From assembly GCF_027270735.1 (NCBI RefSeq), contig NZ_JAPWIJ010000002.1, forward strand, positions 310,001 to 374,000: DNA of 64,000 nt. The letters are read 5' to 3'. The stretch's first letter is position 1. Each line of letters starts with the position of its first letter. Source of the DNA: Rhodococcus ruber. Its GTDB lineage: Bacteria; Actinomycetota; Actinomycetes; Mycobacteriales; Mycobacteriaceae. The translations under genes were made by a program, and so were the position numbers. The notes under the pieces are model-generated. The model did not search any database, was not told the DNA's origin, and worked only from the letters and a program-made list of their open reading frames with translations. Below, one piece after another: positions 8,365 through 17,885 of the stretch.

Positions 8365-10788
8365 TCACGACCCAGGAATCACCGAGGCCCGCTCCACCGA
8401 ATTCAGCGCACGCACATGCCCACGCGGTGCACTCGCTCCACTACCGACGAGAGTCAACGTACGGGGTTCGTTCGGTGCCAGGTGGAACCACGAGTCGGAT
8501 ACCCGGAAATTGTCGATATCCACGCAGACATACTGCGCCGCCCACTCGGATCGCACCGTCAATTCCCATGTTCCGGAATGTGACTCGACAACCTCGGCAG
8601 ACAGCCCCACAGAGTTCTGACGGGTCTGCGGGCCGACGAGGACGGTGGTTCGCGCCAGCTCCACCCCACTGGCGTCCAGGAATGCGGCGGTGACGGCGGA
8701 GTAGGTTCGACGGCCGAAGCGGTAAGCATGATTGACGTCGGTGAACGTGCCGACGATGGAGTCCACCGTCAGCGCGACCGAGGAGTTCGTGCCCACCTTC
8801 ACCGGCTGCTCGAATTCGTGACTGCCCCGAAAAGCGTGTAGCACCACTCGAATCGTCCCCGTGCACGCCGGGCCGTCGTTGACCAATTCCACCGAGTAAC
8901 CGTCGAGTCCGTTGTCGGACAGCAGTAGTGCCATCGGCGCGCTCGCCCGCGCCAAGGCGTAGAACGGTGCTTTCGGCACACCGGCGGTATCGACTATGCC
9001 CCAGCCTGCACCGGGAACCGTATCCCGCAACGTGAGCACCAGCGCACCGGCGCACCCCGAGGATGCCCGACGCCAGTGGCCGAACGCTTCGGTGAACGCT
9101 TCGACCGTCGCGGCCCTGCCGTAATCCAGATACAACTCGGCGTCGTCCCGGCGAACGAGATGCGGATCGACTCCGAAAATGCTGCGCACGTAATGATCTC
9201 GCACATCCTCGAAATCCCAGGACGAGCCCCGATCGCGTGGAACGGCAGCTTTCCACTCCGGGTGGTGGCCGGCCACTGCTGCGGACCCGAAGAACCTGTC
9301 CACCGACCCTCGTTCCGGGGGCACGGCAAACGCGAGACATTCTGCCGCGAAACGTACACCGGCAGTTCGGATATCGGACAGCGGGCGGAGATACCCGCCG
9401 ACACCGAAGTAGTGGGCGATACCGTCACCCACATGAGTGTGCAATTGGCCCTGCGCACTGGACGGGCTCGATGTCACATACGCCACCGCGGGCAGGCGAT
9501 CTGCCAGAAAACCTGGAACTACGCTGTCCAACATATCCATTCGCTGGCCCTCGGAGGCAAGCCCCAGCATCGTCGGTTGCTGCTGAGTCTCGCTTCCGCC
9601 GCTGACGACCATCAGCGCGGGGTTCGCCGATACGGTATCGGCCAAGGCATCGAGCTCGCGGGTGACAGACGCTGTGAAGGTCTCGTCCGTGGGCGGGTCG
9701 ACGGTGCCGAACATGATGTCCTGCCACACCATGATGCCCAGTTCTGCACACAGCGACCAGAATTCGGGCTGCTCGTACACCAAGGTGCCCACCACGCGGA
9801 CCATGTTCAGACCCGCGGTTCGGAGCTGTTCGAGCGCGGCACGCAGGTCTGCCTCCGAGGACCACAACCGCACCGGATTCAAGGGCGTCCACGTTCCACC
9901 TCGGCAGAACACGTCCTCACCGTTCACCACGAGTTGCGCGCCGCCCGCAGTGCGGTCCAGCTCCACCGTACGAAACCCGACGACCCCCATGGGATGAACG
10001 GTGCCGTCGATCTCGACCGCGACCCGGTACGTTCGCGGTCGGCCGTGTGTGTGCGGCCACCACAGTTCGACCTTGGGCAGCGTGAGAGTCGAATCGATGT
10101 GCGCCACCGTGCCGAGCTCGACTGTGTGAACCGAAGACACGGTGTCGTCGATCAGAATTCGAGCGTCTCGCGGCGAATCCAGCTCGGCGCGCAGAACCAC
10201 CATGCCGTCGGAGCCGGAAACCGCCGTCGACAGTTCGATGCGACGAACGTCGGGAATCGGCGTCATCGACACCGGACGCCACGGTCCGACGGCGATCGGC
10301 AGCGGACCGTACACGGGCGCCCGGCCGAGCATCGTGGTGCGCTCGTGACGAAGACCCTGGGCTGCGATCAACGACGATCGCCATCGCCCTCGCGGACGTC
10401 GGGACTTCAGCTGCGCAGCAAGCGATTCGACGTGCAGGGCAATACGGACTGTGGGGCCGCACTCGGTCAGATCGACGATCTCGGGAACGAACATCGACGT
10501 CACCGTTCGGTGGTGGTTGCCGTCGATCCAGATCTGGGCCCGAGTTGCGATGCCCCCGAACGTCACTCGCACCCGGCGGTGGTCGGCGGTGGAGACGTCG
10601 GCGACGAACCACCAGTCGTGATCATCCGGGTTCACTGCAGCACGCGACGCGCCGAGGGCCGACGCCACCGTGCCGGGCACCTCCGCGTCGGTCCAGTCGA
10701 GATCGGCGGGTAGGTCATCGGGGTCGAGAACGGAACCGGCGTCGGTTCGGGCCAGCCGCCACCGAACGCCGTCGAGCAGATCGATCAC
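8365..10788 (-). CDS. Glycoside hydrolase family 2 protein, beta-mannosidase-like
   Basis: 807 aa from GTG 10788, chosen because it overlaps the upstream stop by GTGA; the open frame continues but is buried in the neighbour. An N-terminal beta-sandwich (residues about 1-170) and an Ig-like domain precede a TIM-barrel that starts near FCRGGTWTPLNP. LCAELGIMVWQDIMFG is a beta-mannosidase hallmark. The acid/base Glu is likely in GGSET (usual form GNNE) and the nucleophile Glu in RFAAECLAF. No signal peptide is visible, suggesting a cytoplasmic enzyme trimming a glycoside. It is co-transcribed with the DUF1839 gene. Confidence 0.75.
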   Translation of the reverse strand: MIDLLDGVRWRLARTDAGSVLDPDDLPADLDWTDAEVPGTVASALGASRAAVNPDDHDWWFVADVSTADHRRVRVTFGGIATRAQIWIDGNHHRTVTSMFVPEIVDLTECGPTVRIALHVESLAAQLKSRRPRGRWRSSLIAAQGLRHERTTMLGRAPVYGPLPIAVGPWRPVSMTPIPDVRRIELSTAVSGSDGMVVLRAELDSPRDARILIDDTVSSVHTVELGTVAHIDSTLTLPKVELWWPHTHGRPRTYRVAVEIDGTVHPMGVVGFRTVELDRTAGGAQLVVNGEDVFCRGGTWTPLNPVRLWSSEADLRAALEQLRTAGLNMVRVVGTLVYEQPEFWSLCAELGIMVWQDIMFGTVDPPTDETFTASVTRELDALADTVSANPALMVVSGGSETQQQPTMLGLASEGQRMDMLDSVVPGFLADRLPAVAYVTSSPSSAQGQLHTHVGDGIAHYFGVGGYLRPLSDIRTAGVRFAAECLAFAVPPERGSVDRFFGSAAVAGHHPEWKAAVPRDRGSSWDFEDVRDHYVRSIFGVDPHLVRRDDAELYLDYGRAATVEAFTEAFGHWRRASSGCAGALVLTLRDTVPGAGWGIVDTAGVPKAPFYALARASAPMALLLSDNGLDGYSVELVNDGPACTGTIRVVLHAFRGSHEFEQPVKVGTNSSVALTVDSIVGTFTDVNHAYRFGRRTYSAVTAAFLDASGVELARTTVLVGPQTRQNSVGLSAEVVESHSGTWELTVRSEWAAQYVCVDIDNFRVSDSWFHLAPNEPRTLTLVGSGASAPRGHVRALNSVERASVIPGS

Positions 10789-11789
10789 GTGCCCACGGCA
10801 CCTGCAACGAGATCCATGGCCGCCATCCAATTCTTGCTCATCTCGATCAGAGGCTCGTCGAGCACGACGTCCCGGCCACGTGCAGCGCGTGCCATGCGGA
10901 ATTGCACGGCTTTGGCACCGGAGGCAGCATCGCGGAAGTGTGGCGCGGCTGCAGCAGCACCCGTCGCACCGCGGCCCTCGAGGTATTCCGCGTAGTTCGC
11001 CGCGAGCTCTGCGGTGGCTCCGAACTGACGAAGCAGTCCGAACGACCACAGGTGGAATGCATCGGGCCCGGCGGTTTGGACGAGAGGAATATCGGCCACG
11101 ATGCGCCGCGCCAATGCATCGACCGGATTCCCCGGTGCCCGACGTGCCAGGTGCGCCCGAGCGACGTCGAGGTCTCGATCACCGAATCCGGCATCGAGTA
11201 CCGCGGAGTCCACTCGGACTTGCTCGACGTAGGGCAACAACACCTCGGCATGTGGTTCGGGGGCGAGGTTGAATATCCCGTCGAAGTCGGCCCCGGTGAG
11301 GTCGAAGTAGCCGCGGTTGTGGAAGTACCCCATCACCTTGTCCTCGCGGTTGACGAGGTTCGGCACGATGGTGGTCTTGGTGTGCTGGTTTCGGTAGCTC
11401 GTGCCCGCGGTGTCGGGCAGCCAGAAACCGTCGACTTCGACGGTCACGTGGATGCCGTCGTCCAGGCCCTCGACCACATGCTCGAGCACGGGCCGCCACA
11501 CGTTCATCTCGGCCACATCGATGCCGTACAGGGTGCGCAGGTCCTCGGGGATGATCTTCACGAAGTCCCATTGCCGGCCGTCGCACCCGGCACTGAGCAC
11601 GAACGCCAGAGCGGGAGTGGGATCCGCGCCGAGAGAATGCAGGACTTCGATCCAGAGATCGACGTAACAGTTGGTTTCGGTCCAGATGCGGTCGTGGTTG
11701 TGAATCGGGTGCGGTCGGTACGTGATGGGGTCGAGCTCGAGGACCCGCAGTCCAGTTCCGAGCCTGTCCAGCACTGCATCGTTCGACAT
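10785..11789 (-). CDS. DUF1839 family protein
   Basis: 334 aa. WTETNCYVDLWIEVLHSLG (about residues 36-54) is the family hallmark, and LAFVLSAGCDGRQWDFVKI follows. DUF1839 has no established biochemical role; its members tend to lie beside glycosyltransferases and carrier-linked assembly genes. It is the first gene of a two-gene minus-strand operon with the GH2-like enzyme and converges on the glycan operon, suggesting a shared pathway. The name rests on motif memory, not a search. Confidence 0.65.
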   Translation of the reverse strand: MSNDAVLDRLGTGLRVLELDPITYRPHPIHNHDRIWTETNCYVDLWIEVLHSLGADPTPALAFVLSAGCDGRQWDFVKIIPEDLRTLYGIDVAEMNVWRPVLEHVVEGLDDGIHVTVEVDGFWLPDTAGTSYRNQHTKTTIVPNLVNREDKVMGYFHNRGYFDLTGADFDGIFNLAPEPHAEVLLPYVEQVRVDSAVLDAGFGDRDLDVARAHLARRAPGNPVDALARRIVADIPLVQTAGPDAFHLWSFGLLRQFGATAELAANYAEYLEGRGATGAAAAAPHFRDAASGAKAVQFRMARAARGRDVVLDEPLIEMSKNWMAAMDLVAGAVGT

Positions 11790-12146
11790 GAAGCCTCTCC
11801 TACCGGATCGAATGTCGGACGGTCCCCGAGCCGCATTTGTCCGTATTGCCTGTATCCAGGCCCCTAATCCTATCGACTGGATTTATTTTTCGCACAGGAT
11901 CGGACGGTAGGATTGTTTTCGCTCGGCGTATTACCTTCTGGGCCACCATCTCGACAGAAGCGGTATCGGCCCCCGGAAACGCTGGCAATCGCACAGCGAA
12001 CAGTCGGTTCCACGCCGGTAATGACGGTGCGCAGCTTGTTCGTGACGGCACTTGCATATCGGCTCTGAGCTGGGCACATGCCGAGTGTAGACAACACAGG
12101 ACACATCCATGCCCAACTCGGGCACGCAATAGGAGGCACCACGGCG
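11790..12146. promoter_or_regulatory. Divergent promoter region between DUF1839 and EEP genes
   Basis: 357 bp without a gene. Two copies of TAGGAT lie in opposite orientation, one reading left (11867-11872) and one reading right (11908-11913), in a locally AT-rich stretch. They fit divergent -10 elements, but no convincing -35 is seen. Nothing else is recognised here. Confidence 0.35.
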
Positions 12147-13085
12147 ATGCGCCGGTTCATTCGCACCGCAGCGCAGGTCGTCGGCTGGGCTCTGGTCGCC
12201 GTCGCCCTCGGAATGTTCCTCGTCCGGCAAATCGGAGTGACCGAGATCACCTTTGTCGCGTTGGTGGTCGGGGCTCCATATCTGGGCGCGGCCTCGCTCG
12301 CCGCAGTGATCCTGTTCGCCGCTGCCCGCGCCCGCGTCGGGTCGGCAGTCGCCGTGGTGCTCAGCATCGCGGTCGTCGGAGTGCAGGTCCCGATGTTCCT
12401 GGCCGACGGGCCGAACAACTCCGGCCCCGAGCTGTCGGTGTTGACCGTCAACGTGGCACACGGGGACGCAGACGCTGCGGCCATCGTCGATGCCGTACGT
12501 GACAACGACGTCGACATCCTGGCCGTCCAGGAACTGACGCCCGAGGAAGTGACCGATCTGCAGTCGGCGGGTATCGACGAACTACTCCCATTCTCCTTCA
12601 CCGCGGCTCTGCCGGTGGCCGACGGCACCGGCCTGTGGAGTCGCACCCCACTGACCGCGGGCACCCGTCTCGACAACTTCGGCTTCGTGCCGGTTCAGGC
12701 ACGAACAACTGTCGACGGGCAGGATCTGACCCTCGTCTCGTTCCATGCGATGTCGCCGGCAACGCCCCGGCACACCGCCGAATGGGATGCCGACCTGGCC
12801 AGGATGCGGTCGATCATGGAGACCTACCAGGACACCACAATCGTTGCCGGCGACTTCAACGCCACCGACGATCACCGGCAGTTCCGAACGTTGGCGGCGT
12901 CCCCGTTCTCCGACGCGGCCGACGCAGCGGGCGCGGGCCTGTTCCGCACGTTTCCATCTGAGCGACCGCTGGCACGCCTGGATCATGTGGTGACGAGCGA
13001 GAACGTTCGTGCCCAGTCGGTCCAGCCGCTCGCGATCCCCGAGAGCGATCACCTGGCGGTTCTCGCCGTCTTACAGCTGCCCTGA
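12147..13085 (+). CDS. Endonuclease/exonuclease/phosphatase (EEP) family membrane protein
   Basis: 312 aa from ATG 12147, with AGGAGG at 12131-12136. Three hydrophobic segments occupy residues 1-95, followed by an EEP domain beginning LSVLTVNVAHG. Expected catalytic parts are present: VQELTPEE (metal-binding Glu), AGDFNATDD (Asp/Asn pair), LDHVV and a final SDHLAVLAVL (catalytic His). The substrate could be a phosphodiester or a phosphoinositide-like lipid; sequence alone does not decide. The short N-terminal helices place the catalytic domain at the membrane. Confidence 0.8.
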   Translation: MRRFIRTAAQVVGWALVAVALGMFLVRQIGVTEITFVALVVGAPYLGAASLAAVILFAAARARVGSAVAVVLSIAVVGVQVPMFLADGPNNSGPELSVLTVNVAHGDADAAAIVDAVRDNDVDILAVQELTPEEVTDLQSAGIDELLPFSFTAALPVADGTGLWSRTPLTAGTRLDNFGFVPVQARTTVDGQDLTLVSFHAMSPATPRHTAEWDADLARMRSIMETYQDTTIVAGDFNATDDHRQFRTLAASPFSDAADAAGAGLFRTFPSERPLARLDHVVTSENVRAQSVQPLAIPESDHLAVLAVLQLP

Positions 13086-13108
13086 GCCGGGCCACCGCCG
13101 ACGGCAGG

Positions 13109-14461
13109 CTAGAAGCGCGGCAACTGGAATACCGGCGGCGGCGGCAACTGGATCTGTGGCAGCTGAATCTGCGGCAGGCCGGGGATCAGCGGCGGCGGGG
13201 CGGGTGCGGGTGCAGCGGGCGGAACGTATTCCGGCTCGGAGTAGGTGCGCGCCGGGGCCTGCGCGGCCTCGGTCGTGGGCGGCACTGTGGTGGTGGGCGG
13301 CGCACTGGTGGGCGGGACCGTCGTTCTCGGCGTGGTGGGCACCGCGGTGATCGGAGCAGTCGTTTCCGCTGGAGCGCTCGTCGGCTGCGTCGAACCGCCG
13401 CCGTACCCGAGAGACAACCCGAGCGCGGCGACGGCAACGAGACCGCCCGCGACGAGTACCGCGCCGCGGACCTTTCGCTTGGAGTCGGTCGGCTTGTCGG
13501 TCACGGGTTCGGGGCTCAACCAATCCGGAGCTCCGGACAACGATGAGGGCTCGGACGCCGACTGCCGAACTCCTGGGGCCGGAGTGGCCTGACGCGGCGT
13601 GTCGGCAACCGGAGTCGCCAGCAGTGCCGCACCGCGGGCGGCGACGGATTCCGGGTCTGCGGGGGTGATGACCGGAAGGCCGATCCACGCGCTCAGAATC
13701 GACTCCACCAGCGGAATACGTGCTCCGCCGCCGATGAGGACGAGAGCGTCGACGTGTTTGGGCGACCGTCCGATGACGTCGCGCACCAATCGCGCCGAGT
13801 ACTCGATCGGAACGGTCACCAGCGACTCGAACGCCTCGCGTGAGATCAGAATGACGCCACCGTCGCCCGGCAGGCACACCGCGCCACTGGTCGACAGCTG
13901 CTCCTTCGCCACGCGGCACCGCGCGGTGAACTGGCTCAGTTCCTGGTTGTCGGCAATGTCGACACCTTGCTTGGCGAGCTGGTTGTCCGAGATCAGCCGA
14001 TCGAAGTCGTCACCGCTGATGTCGATGGTGCGCTCGGCGAGCAGTACCTGGCCGGTGCCGCGGTCGATGACGCTGATCGTCAACCCGGAGCTGCCGAGGT
14101 CGTAGAGCCCGATCGTGCCGAAGTGGCCCAGTTCGCCCGACGCCTCCAGGTACTGCAACGCTGCACGCGCCTCGGGCACCAGCCGATAGTTGTAGAGCCG
14201 CTGACTCGCCATCGCCTGCTGGATCTCACCGAACTGCTGCTGGTCGCGGTACGCGACTCCGGTCGCCTGCACGGGACCGCCGTCGCCCGATTGCGACAGC
14301 ACGACCCCGATCGACTCGGCCGCCAACTCCTCGGCGCGATCCCAGTAGGCGTCGACGGTGTCGTGGTGAAAGCCCAGACGACCCGAATTCTGCGGGCGCA
14401 CGTCAGGGCGAGCCATGCGCACCGCGCTGGCCCCCACCGACACACCGAGAACTTCGGTCAT
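13109..14461 (-). CDS. Hsp70-like protein with membrane anchor and proline-rich tail
   Basis: 450 aa. Residues about 1-275 resemble the actin/Hsp70 ATPase fold: GVSVGASAVRMA at the start, YDLGSSGLTISVID as the phosphate-2 loop, and LIGGGARIPLVESIL as the adenosine motif. There is no Hsp70 substrate-binding domain. Instead a linker leads to one transmembrane helix (VLVAGGLVAVAALGLSLGYG) and a Thr/Pro-rich extracellular tail ending in repeated LPQIQLP-type segments. Proteins of this layout occur in Mycobacteriales; their role is not established to my knowledge. Confidence 0.7.
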   Translation of the reverse strand: MTEVLGVSVGASAVRMARPDVRPQNSGRLGFHHDTVDAYWDRAEELAAESIGVVLSQSGDGGPVQATGVAYRDQQQFGEIQQAMASQRLYNYRLVPEARAALQYLEASGELGHFGTIGLYDLGSSGLTISVIDRGTGQVLLAERTIDISGDDFDRLISDNQLAKQGVDIADNQELSQFTARCRVAKEQLSTSGAVCLPGDGGVILISREAFESLVTVPIEYSARLVRDVIGRSPKHVDALVLIGGGARIPLVESILSAWIGLPVITPADPESVAARGAALLATPVADTPRQATPAPGVRQSASEPSSLSGAPDWLSPEPVTDKPTDSKRKVRGAVLVAGGLVAVAALGLSLGYGGGSTQPTSAPAETTAPITAVPTTPRTTVPPTSAPPTTTVPPTTEAAQAPARTYSEPEYVPPAAPAPAPPPLIPGLPQIQLPQIQLPPPPVFQLPRF

Positions 14462-14614
14462 TACCCGCCTCTTGTCGATTTCCCCGTGAACACACGCCGA
14501 GACCCGATGTCACGAACCAGTCTCGATCCCCCCAAAGGCACACTGTAGCGCGTCCCGCGACCGGGCCCCAGTGGACGCGACATCTCGCGTCGACGACACC
14601 ATTACAGTTGCCGC

Positions 14615-15121
14615 ATGCGCGTTCTGTTCGTCTGCACCGGGAACATCTGCCGATCTCCGACGGCCGAGCGACTCGCTGCCGCATTCGCCCACGAAGGCGG
14701 GTTCGACCTGACCGCGAGCAGCGCCGGAACCCAGGGTTTGACCGGTCACGCGATGGACCCGACGGCCGCGATGGTGCTCACTCAGCTCGGCGGCGATCCC
14801 GACGGTTTTGTTGCCCGACGCCTCACACCCGCGATCGCGGCCGACGCGGACCTGGTCCTGACGATGACGGCGGCCCATCGCGATACCGTTCTGGCCCTGG
14901 CACCGCGGCAGATGCGTCGTACGTTCACCCTCCTCGAAGCATCCGGCCTGGCCGCTGCGTCGGGCGCGCAGTCGATCGCGGCTCTCGCGGATGCGCGGGC
15001 GGTGCATCGGGTCGACACTCTGGACGTCGGAGATCCATACCGCCGCGAGGCCTCGGAGTACGAGCTGGCCGGAGAACTGATCGCGGAGGCGTTGCCCGCG
15101 GTACTGCGGTTGACGCCGTAA
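14615..15121 (+). CDS. Low-molecular-weight protein-tyrosine phosphatase
   Basis: 168 aa. The P-loop CTGNICRS (C-x5-R) sits at residues 7-14 as in all LMW-PTPs, and DPYRR near residue 140 supplies the general-acid Asp. Length is normal for the family. It removes phosphate from tyrosine-phosphorylated proteins; relatives act on capsule kinases or as secreted PtpA. No tyrosine kinase is seen nearby, so the partner is unknown. Confidence 0.88.
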   Translation: MRVLFVCTGNICRSPTAERLAAAFAHEGGFDLTASSAGTQGLTGHAMDPTAAMVLTQLGGDPDGFVARRLTPAIAADADLVLTMTAAHRDTVLALAPRQMRRTFTLLEASGLAAASGAQSIAALADARAVHRVDTLDVGDPYRREASEYELAGELIAEALPAVLRLTP

Positions 15122-15214
15122 CGAACGTCCATCCCTCACTGCCTCGCACGCTGAGGTAACGTTCTCGCATCATTGCCGACCATCCGGGTTCGGCCACGGC
15201 GTTAGGGTCTGTGC

Positions 15215-15586
15215 ATGCGCGACAAGGTCATCGCGTTGGCAGCAGTGGCGAGCGCGGGTGTGGCCATCGCCGTCGGATTGACCATCGGTGCTCTGGGCGG
15301 CGCGTTCGACGACACGAATCAGACGGTGCGTCCGCCCGCACTGAAGTCGGACAACCTGAGCTCGGTCGTGGCGTCGCCGAGCTCGACCATCGTCGTTGTG
15401 CCCCCGTCCCCAACGTGGCAGGTTGCGGTGCCCACCACCGCTCGTCCCACGACGACCACTCCGAGCCGTTCCGAGACGACGACGCGGAGCTCGCGTCGTA
15501 CGACCGGTGCCGACCGAACGACCACGACGTCCGAGGAAGAGTCGGACGACGAGACCACCACCACGGAATCCGGTTCCGGACGCTAG
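15215..15586 (+). CDS. Small Thr/Ser-rich membrane-anchored protein
   Basis: 123 aa. One hydrophobic segment (VIALAAVASAGVAIAVGLTI, from about residue 4) forms a signal anchor. The rest is low complexity, rich in Thr, Ser and acidic residues, typical of an extended extracellular stalk. No domain is recognised. It converges on the ABC exporter with only 4 bp between them. Confidence 0.55.
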   Translation: MRDKVIALAAVASAGVAIAVGLTIGALGGAFDDTNQTVRPPALKSDNLSSVVASPSSTIVVVPPSPTWQVAVPTTARPTTTTPSRSETTTRSSRRTTGADRTTTTSEEESDDETTTTESGSGR

Positions 15587-15590
15587 CTGC

Positions 15591-17378
15591 TCAGCTCGGG
15601 GTCGGCAGCGCGGTGGAGTCGCCGATTCGCAACGCCGCCACCAGTTCTCGGTACAGCGAATCGGAGTTCATCAGTTCCTCGTGAGTGCCCCGAGCGCGGA
15701 CAACTCCGTCCTCCATCACCAGGATCGTGTCGGCATCGAGCACGGTGGAGAGCCGGTGCGCGATGGTGACCACGGCGGCCTCGGACGCAATGGCCCGGAT
15801 GACCTCGTGAATGGCCGCCTCGGTGCGACCGTCCACCTGCGCGGTGGCCTCGTCGAGCAGAAGAATCTCGGGCCGGCGAACGATGGCGCGCGCCAACGCA
15901 ATTCGTTGACGCTGACCGCCGGAAACGGTCGAGCCAATCAGGTCGGTGTCCAAACCGTCGTCCAGCGCACGGATGGTCGAACCCAGGTGTACCGACTCGA
16001 GTGCCGTCCAGATGTCGGCCTCGCTGGCCTCGGGATGGCTGAACAGCAGGTTGTCTCGGATCGAACCGGGGATCACCGGCGTCTCCTGCTCCACGTAGGA
16101 CAGTCGGGATCGCACCTCGTCGATGGTCAGGTGTTCGTACGAGGTACCACCGAGCCGGATCTCACCGCTCTCGGGCGTCAGGAAACGCAGGATCAACGAG
16201 AACACACTCGTCTTGCCTGCACCGGATGGGCCGACGATCGCCGTGTGCCCACGTGCCGGCACCTCGAGGTCGATACCGTGCACGGCGGGTTCTCGACCGG
16301 GTGCGTATCGCGCTGTGACGCTACGAAATTCGAGTGCGGGTGCTACGGAGTCGGTGCTCGCCGAGTGCGCCGAACCTTCCACGCCCACCTCGGTGACCAG
16401 ATCGTCTATCTGGCGGATACGCGCAGCCGCCGCCATTCCGGCCTGCAACGCGGTGATGTTGGTGGCCAAGGTCTGGACCGGGCCCATCACCTGAAATGCG
16501 TACAGCAGGAACGCAATCAGACTCGACACCGCGAGCGCTCCGGTGCTGACTCGATAGCCGCCGAGACCGAGGATCCCGATGATGGCCAGTTGAACACCGC
16601 CGCCGGCGAAAGTCCACGCCAGTGCCGAGATCTTCACCGCTCGCACACTGTGCTGAGCGGAGGTGCGTGCCTCGGAGATCACCCGCTCCGATTCGCGGGT
16701 CTCGGCCCGGCTCGACTTGACGGTGCGGATTGCCCGCAACGTGCCGTCCAGAATTCCGCCCAGACGACCCACCGCTTCTTGAGACTGCCGCTGCGCCACG
16801 GCAATCGGCGGCATCAAACGTGAGAACAGGACCGCGATCGCGATGATGGCCGTCGCGATCGCACCGAGCAGAACCAGATCGAGAACTGCCATCAGAATCA
16901 GTGCGCCCACCAAACCCACGACACTGTTGACGATGTTCACCAGAGCATGCGACGTTGCCTCACGCAGCAATACGGTGTCGGACGTGACTCTGGTGACGAG
17001 CTCTCCGGTGGGCCGCGTGCCGAGACTGCCGACAGTGGCTCCGAAATATTTGCGGACGATGGACTTGCGGGCGTCGAGAACTATCCGTTCGGCCAGCACC
17101 CCCAGCACGATCCACTGGAGATACAGCACCACCGACCCCACGACGAGCAAACCCACGAGCAACAGAATCGGCTCGATCAGCGAGGCATCCATGCCGAGGC
17201 CGTCGAGCACTCCCTTCGCGACCAGGGGCGTCGCCAGAGCGGCACCTGTTCCGATCAGACCGAGGGTCATCCCGAGCGCAAGGGTGCGACTGTGCGGTCG
17301 AACGAAGTGCCACAGCACGCGAAGGTTGGGGAGAGTGATCTTCTTCTTCTCCGCTGTAGCAAGCTGAATGTCGACCAT
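15591..17378 (-). CDS. ABC exporter, fused permease and ATPase
   Basis: 595 aa, the usual size of an ABC half-transporter. Six transmembrane helices cover residues about 25-300. The nucleotide-binding domain follows with Walker A GPSGAGKTS, Q-loop region YVEQETPVIPGS, signature VSGGQRQR, Walker B EILLLDEAT and H-loop IAHRLS. All ATPase residues look intact, so a homodimer should work. Similar proteins export drugs or lipids; the substrate cannot be read here. It lies 21 bp downstream of the anti-sigma-factor-like gene on the same strand, so read-through is possible. Confidence 0.88.
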   Translation of the reverse strand: MVDIQLATAEKKKITLPNLRVLWHFVRPHSRTLALGMTLGLIGTGAALATPLVAKGVLDGLGMDASLIEPILLLVGLLVVGSVVLYLQWIVLGVLAERIVLDARKSIVRKYFGATVGSLGTRPTGELVTRVTSDTVLLREATSHALVNIVNSVVGLVGALILMAVLDLVLLGAIATAIIAIAVLFSRLMPPIAVAQRQSQEAVGRLGGILDGTLRAIRTVKSSRAETRESERVISEARTSAQHSVRAVKISALAWTFAGGGVQLAIIGILGLGGYRVSTGALAVSSLIAFLLYAFQVMGPVQTLATNITALQAGMAAAARIRQIDDLVTEVGVEGSAHSASTDSVAPALEFRSVTARYAPGREPAVHGIDLEVPARGHTAIVGPSGAGKTSVFSLILRFLTPESGEIRLGGTSYEHLTIDEVRSRLSYVEQETPVIPGSIRDNLLFSHPEASEADIWTALESVHLGSTIRALDDGLDTDLIGSTVSGGQRQRIALARAIVRRPEILLLDEATAQVDGRTEAAIHEVIRAIASEAAVVTIAHRLSTVLDADTILVMEDGVVRARGTHEELMNSDSLYRELVAALRIGDSTALPTPS

Positions 17379-17399
17379 GCCACCAGTGTGCCGGAGACA

Positions 17400-17864
17400 T
17401 CAGGTAGTTCGGGCTGCGTCCCAGATCATGTGTACCGTCGTGCCGTTCTGATCCGAGGTGACCGCCGCACTGTCGGCCAGGGCCCGCATCAGCGGGACTC
17501 CACGTCCTCGATTGGGGTCGGAGTTGTGCGACGCCCAATCCCCGCGGTCGATCACCTTCACGTCGATCCGACCTTCCGCGGCCCACAGCACGCGGATGTC
17601 GAGAGTTCCACGGTCGGCATGATCCCGATACGCGTGCTCGACGCTGTTCGCTATTGCCTCGTAGGTCGCCAACACCACGTCGTAAGCCCGATCCGGATCG
17701 ACGCCCACGCTGTCCAACCACTCACCGAGCTCACGACGAATTGCCGACGCACGATCAGCGTCAGCAGGCTCGCCGGTGAACACCAGTTCTTTCATTCGCG
17801 TGCCTGCCGTCGAGATCGAACTGTCGGAACGTGAGTCGTCACCTCCGGAGAGTGTCGCCATCAT
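17400..17864 (-). CDS. RsbW/SpoIIAB-like serine kinase / anti-sigma factor
   Basis: 154 aa. A GHKL ATPase domain is visible: EAIANSVEHAY (N box), DRGDW (G1-type) and NRGRGVPLMRALAD (G2 region). About 25 low-complexity residues precede it, so ATG 17795 is an alternative start. Such proteins bind a sigma factor and phosphorylate a STAS-domain antagonist. The STAS gene lies 21 bp upstream on the same strand, making a classic partner-switch pair, but no sigma factor gene is present in the window. Confidence 0.82.
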   Translation of the reverse strand: MMATLSGGDDSRSDSSISTAGTRMKELVFTGEPADADRASAIRRELGEWLDSVGVDPDRAYDVVLATYEAIANSVEHAYRDHADRGTLDIRVLWAAEGRIDVKVIDRGDWASHNSDPNRGRGVPLMRALADSAAVTSDQNGTTVHMIWDAARTT

Positions 17865-17885
17865 GAGTCCCGTCTACCCAAAAGT

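Noticed and set aside
9076-10713. 545-aa plus-strand open frame
   Set aside because: Antisense to the GH2-like gene, Arg/His-rich low-similarity translation, no domain; a GC-rich shadow frame.
15396-16823. 475-aa plus-strand open frame
   Set aside because: Overlaps a real small gene out of frame and lies antisense to the ABC exporter.
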